Source: Cellulomonas shaoxiangyii (GTDB lineage: Bacteria; Actinomycetota; Actinomycetes; Actinomycetales; Cellulomonadaceae). From it: 64,000 nt of DNA. Positions within the stretch are counted from its first letter, which is position 1. Every line of letters begins with the position of its first letter. Under the pieces are notes generated by a model. That model searched no databases. It was given only the letters and a program-made list of their open reading frames with translations, and had not been told where the DNA came from. Below, one piece after another: positions 16,432 through 24,792 of the stretch. The stretch is taken from the NCBI RefSeq assembly GCF_004798685.1, contig NZ_CP039291.1, forward strand, positions 2,294,001 to 2,358,000, given 5' to 3'. A program made the position numbers and the translations under genes.

Positions 16432-17384
16432 GAGCCCAGGGTACGGCGCATGGACGGCGCATCCGTGGGCGCCGCGAGCGTGCCCGCGTCGGCGCGGCGG
16501 ACGAGGTCGAGCGCGTGCTCGACGAGCTCCGGGTCCTGCGCGTCGAGCCAGTGCACCCGTGGGTCGCGGCCGAACCAGCCCATCTGCTTGCGCGCCAGCC
16601 GCCGGGTCGCGGCGGTGGTCTCGGCCCGTGCCCCCGCCTCGTCGAGCTCGCCGCGCAGCTGCGCCGCCGCCTGGGCGTACCCGACGGCCCGCGCGGCGGT
16701 CCGGCCCAGCCCGTGCGCGAGGAGCCGCTCGACCTCCGCGAGCATCCCGCCGTCCCACATCCGGTCGACCCGCCCGGCGACGCGGGCGTCGAGCGTCGGC
16801 CGGTCGCAGTCGAGCCCGATCTGCACGGCGGGCACCGCGTACTCGTGCCGCGGCAGCGACGCCGAGTACCGGCGCCCGGTCAGGGCGATCACCTCGAGCG
16901 CGCGGACGATCCGGCGCGCGTTGCGCGGCCCGATGCCCTCCGCGGCGACGGGGTCGGCCGCGGCGAGCTCGTCGTGCAGCCTGCGCGCCCCCTCGGCCTC
17001 GACGCGCGCCTCGAGCGCGGCCCGCACGTCGGGGTCCGTGCCGGGGAACTCGAGGTGGTCGAGCAGCGCGCGCACGTAGAGCCCCGAACCGCCGACCACG
17101 ACGGGGCGCACGCCGCGCGCGCGCAGGTCCGCGACGACCGCGCGCGCCTGTTCCTGGTAGTCCGCGACCGACGCCTCCTCGCGCGGGTCCAGCACGTCGA
17201 GCAGGTGGTGCGGCACGCCGCGGCGCTCCGCCGGCGGGACCTTCGCCGTGCCGACGTCCATGCCGCGGTAGAGCTGGAGGGCGTCGGCGTTGACGACCTC
17301 GCCGCCCAGCGCCTGCGCCAGCGCGAGGCCGAGGTCGGACTTGCCGGTGGCCGTCGGCCCGACCACCGCGACGACGAGCGTCAC
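16428..17384 (-). CDS. miaA: tRNA dimethylallyltransferase
   Basis: 318 residues. It adds a dimethylallyl group to A37 of tRNAs reading UNN codons. The P-loop GPTATGKS is at the N-terminus, followed by NADALQLYRGMDVGTAK and the GPRNARRIVRALE segment. The GTG start overlaps the stop of the upstream LigB-like gene. MiaB, which thiomethylates the same base, is encoded 2 kb away. Confidence 0.95.
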   Translation of the reverse strand: MTLVVAVVGPTATGKSDLGLALAQALGGEVVNADALQLYRGMDVGTAKVPPAERRGVPHHLLDVLDPREEASVADYQEQARAVVADLRARGVRPVVVGGSGLYVRALLDHLEFPGTDPDVRAALEARVEAEGARRLHDELAAADPVAAEGIGPRNARRIVRALEVIALTGRRYSASLPRHEYAVPAVQIGLDCDRPTLDARVAGRVDRMWDGGMLAEVERLLAHGLGRTAARAVGYAQAAAQLRGELDEAGARAETTAATRRLARKQMGWFGRDPRVHWLDAQDPELVEHALDLVRRADAGTLAAPTDAPSMRRTLGS

Positions 17385-18166
17385 GACGTCGCTCCCGCCG
17401 GCTCGACGCGCCAGCACGCGGCGCCGTGCGCGGCACCGCGCCACACGTCGTCGTGGCAGGCGACGGTCCGCGCGACGCCCCCGGACGCGTCGAGCGCCCC
17501 GACGAGGACCTGCCACGGCGCCCAGCCGCTCACCGCGAGCGCCTCGGCCGCCACGGGGTCGAGCCCCGCGAGCACGTCCCGCGCGCGCCGCCCGCCGCCC
17601 GCGACGGCGTCGGCCACCGCGGCGTCGACGGCGGGCGCCGCCGGGTCCTCCGCGAGCGGTGCGTCGGGACCGTGCCGCGCGGAGCCCGAGCCGACGACCA
17701 CGAGCACGGTCGGGCCGTCGGCGCACAGCCGCGCACCCGCGTCGCGCAGCGCGGCCGCGTCGCGCGTGCCGACCTCCACGACGTGCACCGGGCGGGTCCC
17801 GTCGCCCGCCCGCAGGACGAGCTGGAGGCCGACCGCCGCGGGCACGGCGAGCGCTCCCGCGGCCGGCGCGGGGCCGGCGCGCGGCGCCTCGAGCGTGAGC
17901 GTCGGCACGGGCCACCCGATGAACGCGTCGGGGACGCCGACCGCGGCGGCCCCCGGACGCACGGCGCCCACCACCGCCCGGTCCGCACGGCCGGGCGCCA
18001 CGACGACGACGCGCGCGCTGCCGTCGGCCACGGTGGCGAGGGCGCCCGCGACAGCCGCGAGCGCGGCGTCCCGGAGCACGACGAGCCCGGGCTCGTCGGA
18101 CGCGCCGCCCGCCGCCCCGGGCAGGAGCAGCACGGTGTCGGGGACGAGCGCGGCGGCGACGAGCAC
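17381..18166 (-). CDS. LigB-like (class III extradiol dioxygenase fold) protein of the miaA operon
   Basis: 261 residues, very Ala-rich. It starts with the VAAALVPDTVLLLPG pattern of a family conserved beside miaA in Actinobacteria (Rv2728c-like in Mycobacterium). The fold assignment rests on the family, and the metal-binding His residues of true dioxygenases are not evident, so ring cleavage is unlikely. Its constant linkage to miaA and miaB suggests a tRNA-related or cofactor role; this is inference. It is the first gene of a four-gene operon with 4-bp overlaps. Confidence 0.65.
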   Translation of the reverse strand: MLVAAALVPDTVLLLPGAAGGASDEPGLVVLRDAALAAVAGALATVADGSARVVVVAPGRADRAVVGAVRPGAAAVGVPDAFIGWPVPTLTLEAPRAGPAPAAGALAVPAAVGLQLVLRAGDGTRPVHVVEVGTRDAAALRDAGARLCADGPTVLVVVGSGSARHGPDAPLAEDPAAPAVDAAVADAVAGGGRRARDVLAGLDPVAAEALAVSGWAPWQVLVGALDASGGVARTVACHDDVWRGAAHGAACWRVEPAGATS

Positions 18167-18280
18167 GCGACGACCGTAGCCGCACGGCGCCGCGGGTCGC
18201 GCACCCGCCCCGGCACCCGCGCCGCCGGGCGCCGGGTGGCACGGATCGCCGCGTCGGCACCGCCGGGTAGGGTCGTGCGC

Positions 18281-18871
18281 ATGGTGTCGTTCGGGGATCG
18301 CGCACGCCGCTGGTGGGGGCGTGGACGGCCGGCGACGCGTGCCGAGGTGTCGGTGGCCCCGGTCGAGGACGGCGAGCTGCACGCCCGTGTCGCCGAGCTG
18401 CTGGCACGCGAGCTGGGCACCGCCGAGCACGGGGCGACGACGCCCGCGCCCGTGTCGCCCGCCCGCATCGCCGCGTGGATGTCGGAGAACCAGTTCAGCT
18501 ACTTCGTCGACAACGACGGCGACCTCGGCGGGCTGTGGCGCGGCCGGCTCTTCTACTTCTTCCTGTTCGGCGAGCAGGCCGAGATCCTCCAGGTGCGCGG
18601 GCAGTGGCACCGGGAGCTCGCGATCGAACGGCTCGAGGAGGTGCTCGACCTGTGCAACGAGTGGAACGCCGAGCGCATCTGGCCCAAGGCGTACGTCCGC
18701 GTGCGTGACAACGGACGCGTGCACGTGGTGGCCGAGGTCGCGACCGACCTCGAGCACGGCGCGACCGACGCCCAGCTCAGCCAGATCCTCTTCTGCGGCC
18801 TGTCGACGGGGAGCATGCTGTTCGACGCGCTCGACGAGCGGTACCCGGACCCGGCCGGGGTCGCCCCGTGA
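18281..18871 (+). CDS. YbjN-domain protein 1
   Basis: 196 residues. After a basic start, a YbjN (T3SS-chaperone-like) domain spans about residues 60-185, with the conserved GEQAEILQVRGQW and WNAERIWPKAYV stretches. The family is widespread in Actinobacteria and its biochemical role is unknown; E. coli YbjN affects stress and motility. The gene is divergent from the miaA operon. Its stop overlaps the start of a paralogue. Confidence 0.78.
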   Translation: MVSFGDRARRWWGRGRPATRAEVSVAPVEDGELHARVAELLARELGTAEHGATTPAPVSPARIAAWMSENQFSYFVDNDGDLGGLWRGRLFYFFLFGEQAEILQVRGQWHRELAIERLEEVLDLCNEWNAERIWPKAYVRVRDNGRVHVVAEVATDLEHGATDAQLSQILFCGLSTGSMLFDALDERYPDPAGVAP

Positions 18872-19389
18872 CCGCGCCGGGCTGGCTGCTGCGCGTCCTC
18901 GGCGGGCTCCCCAAGCCGACCAAGCGCGAGCCCTCGGACGACGAGATGCCGCGTCCCCTGACGCGCGACCGCGTGGCGGACTACCTCCTGGCGCGCGGGT
19001 ACCGCTTCCTCGTGGACGAGGACGGAGACCTCACGGGCACGTGGGACGGCAGCCGCTTCTGGTTCCTGCTGCTCGGCGAGCAGCAGGAGATCCTGCAGGT
19101 GCGCGGCCGGTGGCAGCGGACCCTCCCGCTCGAGCAGCGGCGCGCGCTGGCGCTGGCGATCAACGACTGGAACCGCGAGCGGATCTGGCCCAAGGCGTAC
19201 GTCCGGGAGGAGGACGGCGCACTGGCCGTCTACGCGGAGGTGTCCGCGGACCTGGAGCCCGGCGTCACGGACGTGCAGCTCGCCCAGCTGCTCGCGTGCG
19301 GGCTGGGCACGGGCGTGCAGCTGTTCGCCGCGCTCGAGCCGGTCGTGCCCGCGGAGGGCGGCCCGCCGCCGGACGTGCCCGACAACTGA
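18868..19389 (+). CDS. YbjN-domain protein 2
   Basis: 173 residues. It is a paralogue of the preceding gene: GEQQEILQVRGRW and WNRERIWPKAYV align closely. The GTG start at 18868 overlaps the previous stop (GTGA). Tandem retention with coupling suggests the two products form a hetero-oligomer. It is convergent with miaB. Confidence 0.78.
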   Translation: MTAPGWLLRVLGGLPKPTKREPSDDEMPRPLTRDRVADYLLARGYRFLVDEDGDLTGTWDGSRFWFLLLGEQQEILQVRGRWQRTLPLEQRRALALAINDWNRERIWPKAYVREEDGALAVYAEVSADLEPGVTDVQLAQLLACGLGTGVQLFAALEPVVPAEGGPPPDVPDN

Positions 19390-19434
19390 GCCCGACGAGG
19401 CGCCGACGCCCGGACCCCGGCGGCGGACCCGCGG

Positions 19435-21039
19435 TCAGCGGACCGGGAGCCCGATCGACGGCAGCCCGAGGCTGACCGGCCCCGCCGCCGCGGCACCGGT
19501 GCCGCAGCCGCCGCCCGCGCCGCCGTGCGCGTGCTCCTCGGCGCCGGTCGCCCGCCGCTGCCACGCGTCGCCCGCACGTGTGCGGCGCACCGCGAACGAG
19601 CCGCCCGTCAGGGCCGAGTCCGCGACGAGGTGGTGCGGCGCCGCGTGCGTCACGTCGACGGTCACGAGGTCCCCGGGGCGGGGCGCGTCCGTCGCCGGCA
19701 GGCCCACGGGTAGGGACAGGTGCACGAGGCGGTTGTCGGCCGCGCGGCCGGACAGGCGGGCGGTGGCGCCGTCCTTGCGCCCCTCACCCTCGGCGACGAG
19801 CACGTCGACCGTCCGGCCGACCTGCGCCTGGTTCTCCTCCCAGGAGATCCGCTCCTGCAGGGCGACGAGCCGCTCGTAGCGCTCCTGGACCACCGCCTTC
19901 GGCAGCTGGTCCGGCAGGTCCGCCGCCGGCGTGCCCGGCCGCAGGGAGTACTGGAAGGTGAACGCGGAGGAGAACCGCGAGGCCTCGACGACCCGCAGGG
20001 TCTCGGCGAAGTCCTCCTCGGTCTCCCCCGGGAACCCCACGATGATGTCGGTCGTGATCGCGGCGTCCGGGATGGCGGCGCGCACGCGGTCGAGGATGCC
20101 GAGGAACTTCTCGGACCGGTACGAGCGGCGCATGGCGCGCAGCACCCGGTCGGACCCCGACTGCAGCGGCATGTGGAGCTGCGGCATGACCGTCGGCGTC
20201 GCGGCCATCGCCTCGATGACGTCGTCCGTGAACGCCGCGGGGTGCGGGGACGTGAAGCGCAGGCGCTCGAGCCCCGGCACGGCGCCCGCGGCGCGCAGGA
20301 GCTTGGCGAACGCCTGCCGGTCGCCGAACTCGACGCCGTAGGAGTTCACGTTCTGCCCGAGCAGCGTGACCTCGATCGCGCCCTGCCCGACGAGCGCCTC
20401 CACCTCCGTCAGCACCTCCCCGGGCCGGCGGTCGCGCTCCTTGCCGCGCAGGTGGGGGACGATGCAGAACGTGCACGTGTTGTTGCACCCGACGCTGATC
20501 GAGACCCAGCCGGCGTAGACCGACTCGCGGCGCGTCGGCAGCGTGGACGGGAACACCTGCAGCGACTCGGCGATCTCGACCTGGGCGCGCGCGTTGTGCC
20601 GGGCCCGCTCGAGCAGCGCCGGGAGCACGTCGAGGTTGTGCGTGCCGAACACCACGTCGACCCACGGCGCGCGCTCGACGATGACGGCGCGGTCCTTCTG
20701 CGCGAGGCAGCCGCCGACGGCGATCTGCATGCCGGGGCGCGTCCGCTTCTGCCCGGCGAGGCGGCCGAGGTTGCCGTACAGCTTGTCGGCGGCGTTCTCG
20801 CGCACCGCGCACGTGTTGATGACGATGACGTCGACGTCCTCCGCGGCGGCATCGGCCGCGGGGGCCGGCACGTAGCCGGCCTCCTCGAGCATGCCGGCCA
20901 TGTGCTCGGAGTCGTGCACGTTCATCTGGCAGCCGAGCGTCTTCACCAGGTAGGTGCGCGCCCGGTCGGTCGGGGCAGCCGGCAGGGCGGCGTCGGCCGG
21001 AGGCAGCGCGACGGCGGGTGCGGGCAGGGTCGTGGACAT
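19435..21039 (-). CDS. miaB: tRNA-2-methylthio-N6-dimethylallyladenosine synthase
   Basis: 534 residues, radical SAM methylthiotransferase. Three cysteines in the N-terminal UPF0004 domain (GCQMN, NTCAV, GGCLA) bind one cluster and CNNTCTFC binds the second. A TRAM domain follows at about 390-460. The last 40 or so residues form an unusual tail rich in His, Gly and Ala with one extra Cys, beyond the usual end of MiaB. It thiomethylates i6A37 made by MiaA. Confidence 0.95.
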   Translation of the reverse strand: MSTTLPAPAVALPPADAALPAAPTDRARTYLVKTLGCQMNVHDSEHMAGMLEEAGYVPAPAADAAAEDVDVIVINTCAVRENAADKLYGNLGRLAGQKRTRPGMQIAVGGCLAQKDRAVIVERAPWVDVVFGTHNLDVLPALLERARHNARAQVEIAESLQVFPSTLPTRRESVYAGWVSISVGCNNTCTFCIVPHLRGKERDRRPGEVLTEVEALVGQGAIEVTLLGQNVNSYGVEFGDRQAFAKLLRAAGAVPGLERLRFTSPHPAAFTDDVIEAMAATPTVMPQLHMPLQSGSDRVLRAMRRSYRSEKFLGILDRVRAAIPDAAITTDIIVGFPGETEEDFAETLRVVEASRFSSAFTFQYSLRPGTPAADLPDQLPKAVVQERYERLVALQERISWEENQAQVGRTVDVLVAEGEGRKDGATARLSGRAADNRLVHLSLPVGLPATDAPRPGDLVTVDVTHAAPHHLVADSALTGGSFAVRRTRAGDAWQRRATGAEEHAHGGAGGGCGTGAAAAGPVSLGLPSIGLPVR

Positions 21040-21204
21040 CGTCCACCAGCGTACGTCCGTGCGTCCCCGGCCCGGACCGGCGGCGCGGGTCGTCCCCCGC
21101 GCAGTCGGCGCGCCTCGCGCGGGGCCCTCGAACATGACCGGGGCGTTACCGGTTCGTGACGCAGCGCCGTGGCGGTGGCAACATCCCCCCCGTAGGTTCG
21201 GGGC

Positions 21205-21996
21205 ATGGCCGACAGCGTGACCGCCGACCCCGCCACCCCCGTGGCGGCCCGTCCCACCGGCGACCCCCTCCTCGTCCTGAGCGGCGTGAACAAGCACTTC
21301 GGCAGCCTGCACGTGCTGCGGGACATCGACCTGACCGTCAACCGCGGCGAGGTCGTCGTCGTCATCGGTCCGTCCGGCAGCGGGAAGTCCACGCTCTGCC
21401 GGACCATCAACCGGCTCGAGACGATCGACAGCGGCACCATCACGATCGACGGCGAGCCGATCCCCGCGGAGGGCCGCGCGCTCGCGCGGCTGCGGGCGGA
21501 CGTCGGCATGGTCTTCCAGTCGTTCAACCTCTTCGCGCACAAGACCGTGCTCGAGAACGTCACGCTCGGTCAGGTGAAGGCCAAGAAGGTCAAGCCCGCA
21601 CAGGCGCGCCTGACGGCGGCGGAGCTCCTCGAGCGCGTGGGCGTGGCCGACCAGGCCCAGAAGTACCCCGCGCAGCTGTCCGGCGGCCAGCAGCAGCGCG
21701 TCGCCATCGCGCGGGCGCTCGCGATGAAGCCCAAGGCGCTGCTGTTCGACGAGCCGACGTCGGCCCTGGACCCGGAGATGATCAACGAGGTCCTCGACGT
21801 GATGGTCGGCCTCGCGCGCGACGGCATGACGATGGTCGTGGTCACGCACGAGATGGGCTTCGCCCGGCGCGCGGCCCAGCGCGTCGTGTTCATGGACGCC
21901 GGTCGGATCGTCGAGGAGACGGACCCGGAGACGTTCTTCACCGCACCGAGCAGCGAGCGCGCGCGCGACTTCCTGTCGAAGATCCTCACGCACTGA
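21205..21996 (+). CDS. gluA: Glutamate/polar amino-acid ABC transporter, ATP-binding subunit
   Basis: 263 residues. Walker [10 protein letters not shown], signature LSGGQQQR, Walker [12 protein letters not shown] and the switch His in VVTHEMGF are all present. It powers amino-acid import. It is the first gene of a four-gene set in the same order as gluABCD of Corynebacterium glutamicum. The substrate (glutamate, possibly aspartate or glutamine) is inferred from this order and similarity. Confidence 0.9.
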   Translation: MADSVTADPATPVAARPTGDPLLVLSGVNKHFGSLHVLRDIDLTVNRGEVVVVIGPSGSGKSTLCRTINRLETIDSGTITIDGEPIPAEGRALARLRADVGMVFQSFNLFAHKTVLENVTLGQVKAKKVKPAQARLTAAELLERVGVADQAQKYPAQLSGGQQQRVAIARALAMKPKALLFDEPTSALDPEMINEVLDVMVGLARDGMTMVVVTHEMGFARRAAQRVVFMDAGRIVEETDPETFFTAPSSERARDFLSKILTH

Positions 21997-22102
21997 CCCG
22001 GCGGGCGCCGGCCCCCGGCCGCGCCGCCACCGACGGCACGACCGGCCCGACCCGCCCCGACCGGCGGCGCCACCCGCGCCACCGCGACCGAAGGAGATGC
22101 AC

Positions 22103-22990
22103 ATGCGATCCGCTCGCACCGGGCTCATCGCCCTGCTGTCCGCGTCCACGCTCGCCCTCGCCGCCTGCTCGGGCGGCGACGCCGGCGGGGCCGAGGAGAC
22201 CGACGGAGCCGCGGGGGGCAGCACGCCGACAGCGGCCGCCGAGTTCCCCGAGGGCTCGACCATGGCCCGCCTCGCCGAGGAGGGCATCACGATCGGCACG
22301 AAGTTCGACCAGCCCCTGTTCGGGCTCGTCGGCCCCGACGGCACGCCCACCGGCTTCGACGTGGAGATCGGCAAGATCGTCGCGGAGAGGCTCGGCGTCG
22401 CCGAGGACGACATCGAGTGGGTCGAGACGATCTCGGCCAACCGTGAGCAGTTCATCCAGTCCGGCCAGGTCGACATCGTCGTCGCGACGTACACGATCAA
22501 CGACACCCGCAAGGAGGTCGTGTCGTTCGCGGGCCCGTACTACGAGGCCGGGCAGTCGATCCTCACGCTGAAGTCCGACGAGGACATCCAGGGCCCGGAC
22601 GACCTCGCGGGCAAGAGCGTCTGCACCGTCTCCGGCTCCACGCCCGAGAAGAACCTGCTCGAGAACTACCCCGAGGCGAAGGTCCAGGCCCTGCAGGCCT
22701 ACTCCGACTGCATCGAGCCGCTGCGCAACGGCCAGGTCGACGCGATCAGCACGGACAACGTCATCCTCGCGGGCTTCGCCGCGCAGAACGACGACCTCGA
22801 GGTCCGCGGCGACGCCTTCACGAAGGAGCCGTACGGCATCGGGCTCGCGCTCGAGGACACCGAGTTCCGCAACTGGATCAACGACGTCCTCGAGGAGTCC
22901 TACGAGGACGGCTCGTGGGAGCAGGCGTGGGAGAGCACCGTCGGCTCGGTGCTCGAGACGCCGGAGCCGCCGGCCGTCGACCGGTACTGA
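22103..22990 (+). CDS. gluB: Glutamate-type ABC transporter, substrate-binding lipoprotein
   Basis: 295 residues. A lipoprotein signal peptide ends at LAAC with lipidated Cys22. The rest is a periplasmic-type family 3 binding protein, including the [14 protein letters not shown] stretch. The ATG at 22103 is preceded by AAGGAG at six bases; the ATG at 22097 has no space for a ribosome site. Acts outside the membrane to deliver the amino acid to GluCD. Two strong hairpins lie just downstream. Confidence 0.92.
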   Translation: MRSARTGLIALLSASTLALAACSGGDAGGAEETDGAAGGSTPTAAAEFPEGSTMARLAEEGITIGTKFDQPLFGLVGPDGTPTGFDVEIGKIVAERLGVAEDDIEWVETISANREQFIQSGQVDIVVATYTINDTRKEVVSFAGPYYEAGQSILTLKSDEDIQGPDDLAGKSVCTVSGSTPEKNLLENYPEAKVQALQAYSDCIEPLRNGQVDAISTDNVILAGFAAQNDDLEVRGDAFTKEPYGIGLALEDTEFRNWINDVLEESYEDGSWEQAWESTVGSVLETPEPPAVDRY

Positions 22991-22994
22991 AGCC

Positions 22995-23017
22995 CCACGG
23001 GCGCCCCGCGCCCGTGG
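22995..23017 (+). terminator. Hairpin 1 after gluB
   Basis: A perfect 9-bp stem (22995-23003 with 23009-23017) with a 5-nt loop starts five bases after the gluB stop. It stands immediately before a larger hairpin. Confidence 0.6.
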
Positions 23018-23018
23018 T

Positions 23019-23053
23019 CCGCGCGGGCCGGCACCTCGTGCCGGCCCGCGCGG
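23019..23053 (+). terminator. Hairpin 2 between gluB and gluC
   Basis: A perfect 16-bp stem (23019-23034 with 23038-23053) with a 3-nt loop. It sits inside the operon, so it probably acts as a partial terminator or a 3' stabiliser that raises the binding protein relative to the permeases, as known for other ABC operons. Confidence 0.7.
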
Positions 23054-23167
23054 GTACCGGTCCCCGCCGACGACCGCCGACCGACCCGCCGACCGACCCG
23101 CCGACTTCTTCGCGTCGGCCGCTGACCGAGCCGCGCGCCGGCTCCCCGAACCACCCGGAGGACGTGC

Positions 23168-23824
23168 GTGGACCCCACGGTCATCGTCGACAACGCGCCG
23201 GCGTACCTCGCCGGCTTCCGCATGACGCTGCAGCTCACGCTCGTGGCGGGGGCCGGCGCGCTGGTCATCGGGCTCGTCGTCGCGGCCATGCGCGTCGCGC
23301 CGCTCGGCTCGCTGCGGCGGGCCGCGGCGGTGTACACCGAGCTGCTGCGGAACATGCCGCTCACGCTGATCTTCTTCTTCACCGTGATCGTGCTGCCGCA
23401 GTTCGGGCCGGTCGTGCCGATCGGCTACTGGGCGGCCGTCCTGTGCCTCACCGCGTACACGTCGGCGTTCGTCGCCGAGGCCGTGCGCTCGGGCATCAAC
23501 TCCGTGGGCGTGGGGCAGGCGGAGGCCGCCCGGGCCATCGGGCTGACGTTCAGCCAGACGCTGACGTCCGTGGTGCTGCCGCAGGCCGTGCGGTCGGTGA
23601 TCCCCCCGCTGATCAACGTGGTCATCGCCCTGACCAAGAACACGTCCGTCGCGGCGGGCTTCGCCGTGGTGGAGCTGGTCGCCACCGGGCGCCGGCTCGC
23701 GCAGAGCAACCCCGCCGACGTCGTGATGATCCTGGTCGGCGTCGCGATCTGCTACCTGGTCATCACGATCCCCGCGGGTCAGCTCGCCGGGGTCCTCGAG
23801 CGGAGGGTGGCGTTCGCGCGATGA
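23168..23824 (+). CDS. gluC: Glutamate-type ABC transporter, permease
   Basis: 218 residues with about five membrane segments and the EAA-loop region around GQAEAARAIGLTF. GTG start with GGAGG upstream. Its stop overlaps the gluD start (ATGA), so the two permeases are translationally coupled. Confidence 0.9.
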   Translation: MDPTVIVDNAPAYLAGFRMTLQLTLVAGAGALVIGLVVAAMRVAPLGSLRRAAAVYTELLRNMPLTLIFFFTVIVLPQFGPVVPIGYWAAVLCLTAYTSAFVAEAVRSGINSVGVGQAEAARAIGLTFSQTLTSVVLPQAVRSVIPPLINVVIALTKNTSVAAGFAVVELVATGRRLAQSNPADVVMILVGVAICYLVITIPAGQLAGVLERRVAFAR

Positions 23825-24705
23825 GCTCGGTCCTGTACGACACGCCCGGCCCGGTCACGCGGCGACGCGAGCGGATCGCCTCCGTGGTCGCCGGCGTCCT
23901 CGTCCTCGCGCTGCTCGGGGTCGCCGCCTGGTACGCCGCCGGCCGCGGGATCTTCACCGCCGAGCGGTGGGCCGTGCTCTACGACCCGCCGATGGGCCAG
24001 ACCGCGTCCGCCGTGTGGAGGAACCTGCTCGTCGACGGCCTGGGGGCCACCCTGCGGGCGGCCGTGGTCGCCGCGCCGCTCGCGCTCCTGCTGGGCCTGG
24101 TCCTCGCCGTCCTGCGCACGACCCGGGTGGCCCCGCTGCGCTGGCTCGCGACCGTCGTCATCGAGCTCTTCCGCGGCCTGCCCGTGCTGCTCGTCATGCT
24201 GTTCGCCCTGCTGGCGTTCGGTTGGGACGCGTTCCGCGCGGTGGTGTTCGGGCTCGTCGTCTACAACATGGCGATCATCGCCGAGATCGTCCGCGCGGGC
24301 CTCGCCTCGCTGCCGAAGGGGCAGACCGAGGCCGCGCTCGCCGTCGGCCTCTCGCGCGGGCAGGCCCTGCGACTCGTGCTCCTGCCGCAGGCGCTGCGCA
24401 CCATGCTGCCCAGCCTCGTCGCCCAGCTCGTCGTGCTGCTCAAGGACTCCTCGCTCGGCTTCATCGTCGGCTACCAGGAGCTGCTCAAGGTCATCCAGAA
24501 CAACACGTACTTCTTCGGCAACGCGTCCGTCGTCGCGCTGTTCGTCGTCGGAGCCGGTGTGTACCTGGCGGTCAACATCACGCTGTCGCGCCTCGCGATG
24601 CGGCTGCAGGGCCGGTCGCTGCGCACCGCGACGCCCCCGGCCCTCGCCGCGGCCGCGGGCGACGGCGCGCCGGGGCTCGATCCGGAGGGCGCCGTACCGC
24701 GCTGA
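23821..24705 (+). CDS. gluD: Glutamate-type ABC transporter, permease
   Basis: 294 residues. It has an N-terminal membrane anchor at about 22-45, then a permease core with the EAA loop around GQTEAALAVGLSRGQALR. The C-terminal 30 residues are a soluble Ala/Gly-rich tail. It pairs with GluC to form the channel. It is convergent with rny. Confidence 0.9.
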   Translation: MSSVLYDTPGPVTRRRERIASVVAGVLVLALLGVAAWYAAGRGIFTAERWAVLYDPPMGQTASAVWRNLLVDGLGATLRAAVVAAPLALLLGLVLAVLRTTRVAPLRWLATVVIELFRGLPVLLVMLFALLAFGWDAFRAVVFGLVVYNMAIIAEIVRAGLASLPKGQTEAALAVGLSRGQALRLVLLPQALRTMLPSLVAQLVVLLKDSSLGFIVGYQELLKVIQNNTYFFGNASVVALFVVGAGVYLAVNITLSRLAMRLQGRSLRTATPPALAAAAGDGAPGLDPEGAVPR

Positions 24706-24760
24706 GCGGCGTCCGCGGCTGCGGCGGCGTCTACGGCGGACCGCGGAGACGCGCGCGCGG

Positions 24761-24792
24761 CGTCAGCCGGCCGTGGCGTCAGCCGGCCGTGG
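24761..24792. repeat. 16-bp tandem duplication at the rny stop codon
   Basis: The unit cgtcagccggccgtgg occurs perfectly twice in direct tandem (24761-24776 and 24777-24792). It contains the rny stop triplet, so a second copy of the last codons lies just past the gene. It looks like a recent slippage duplication. Confidence 0.85.
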
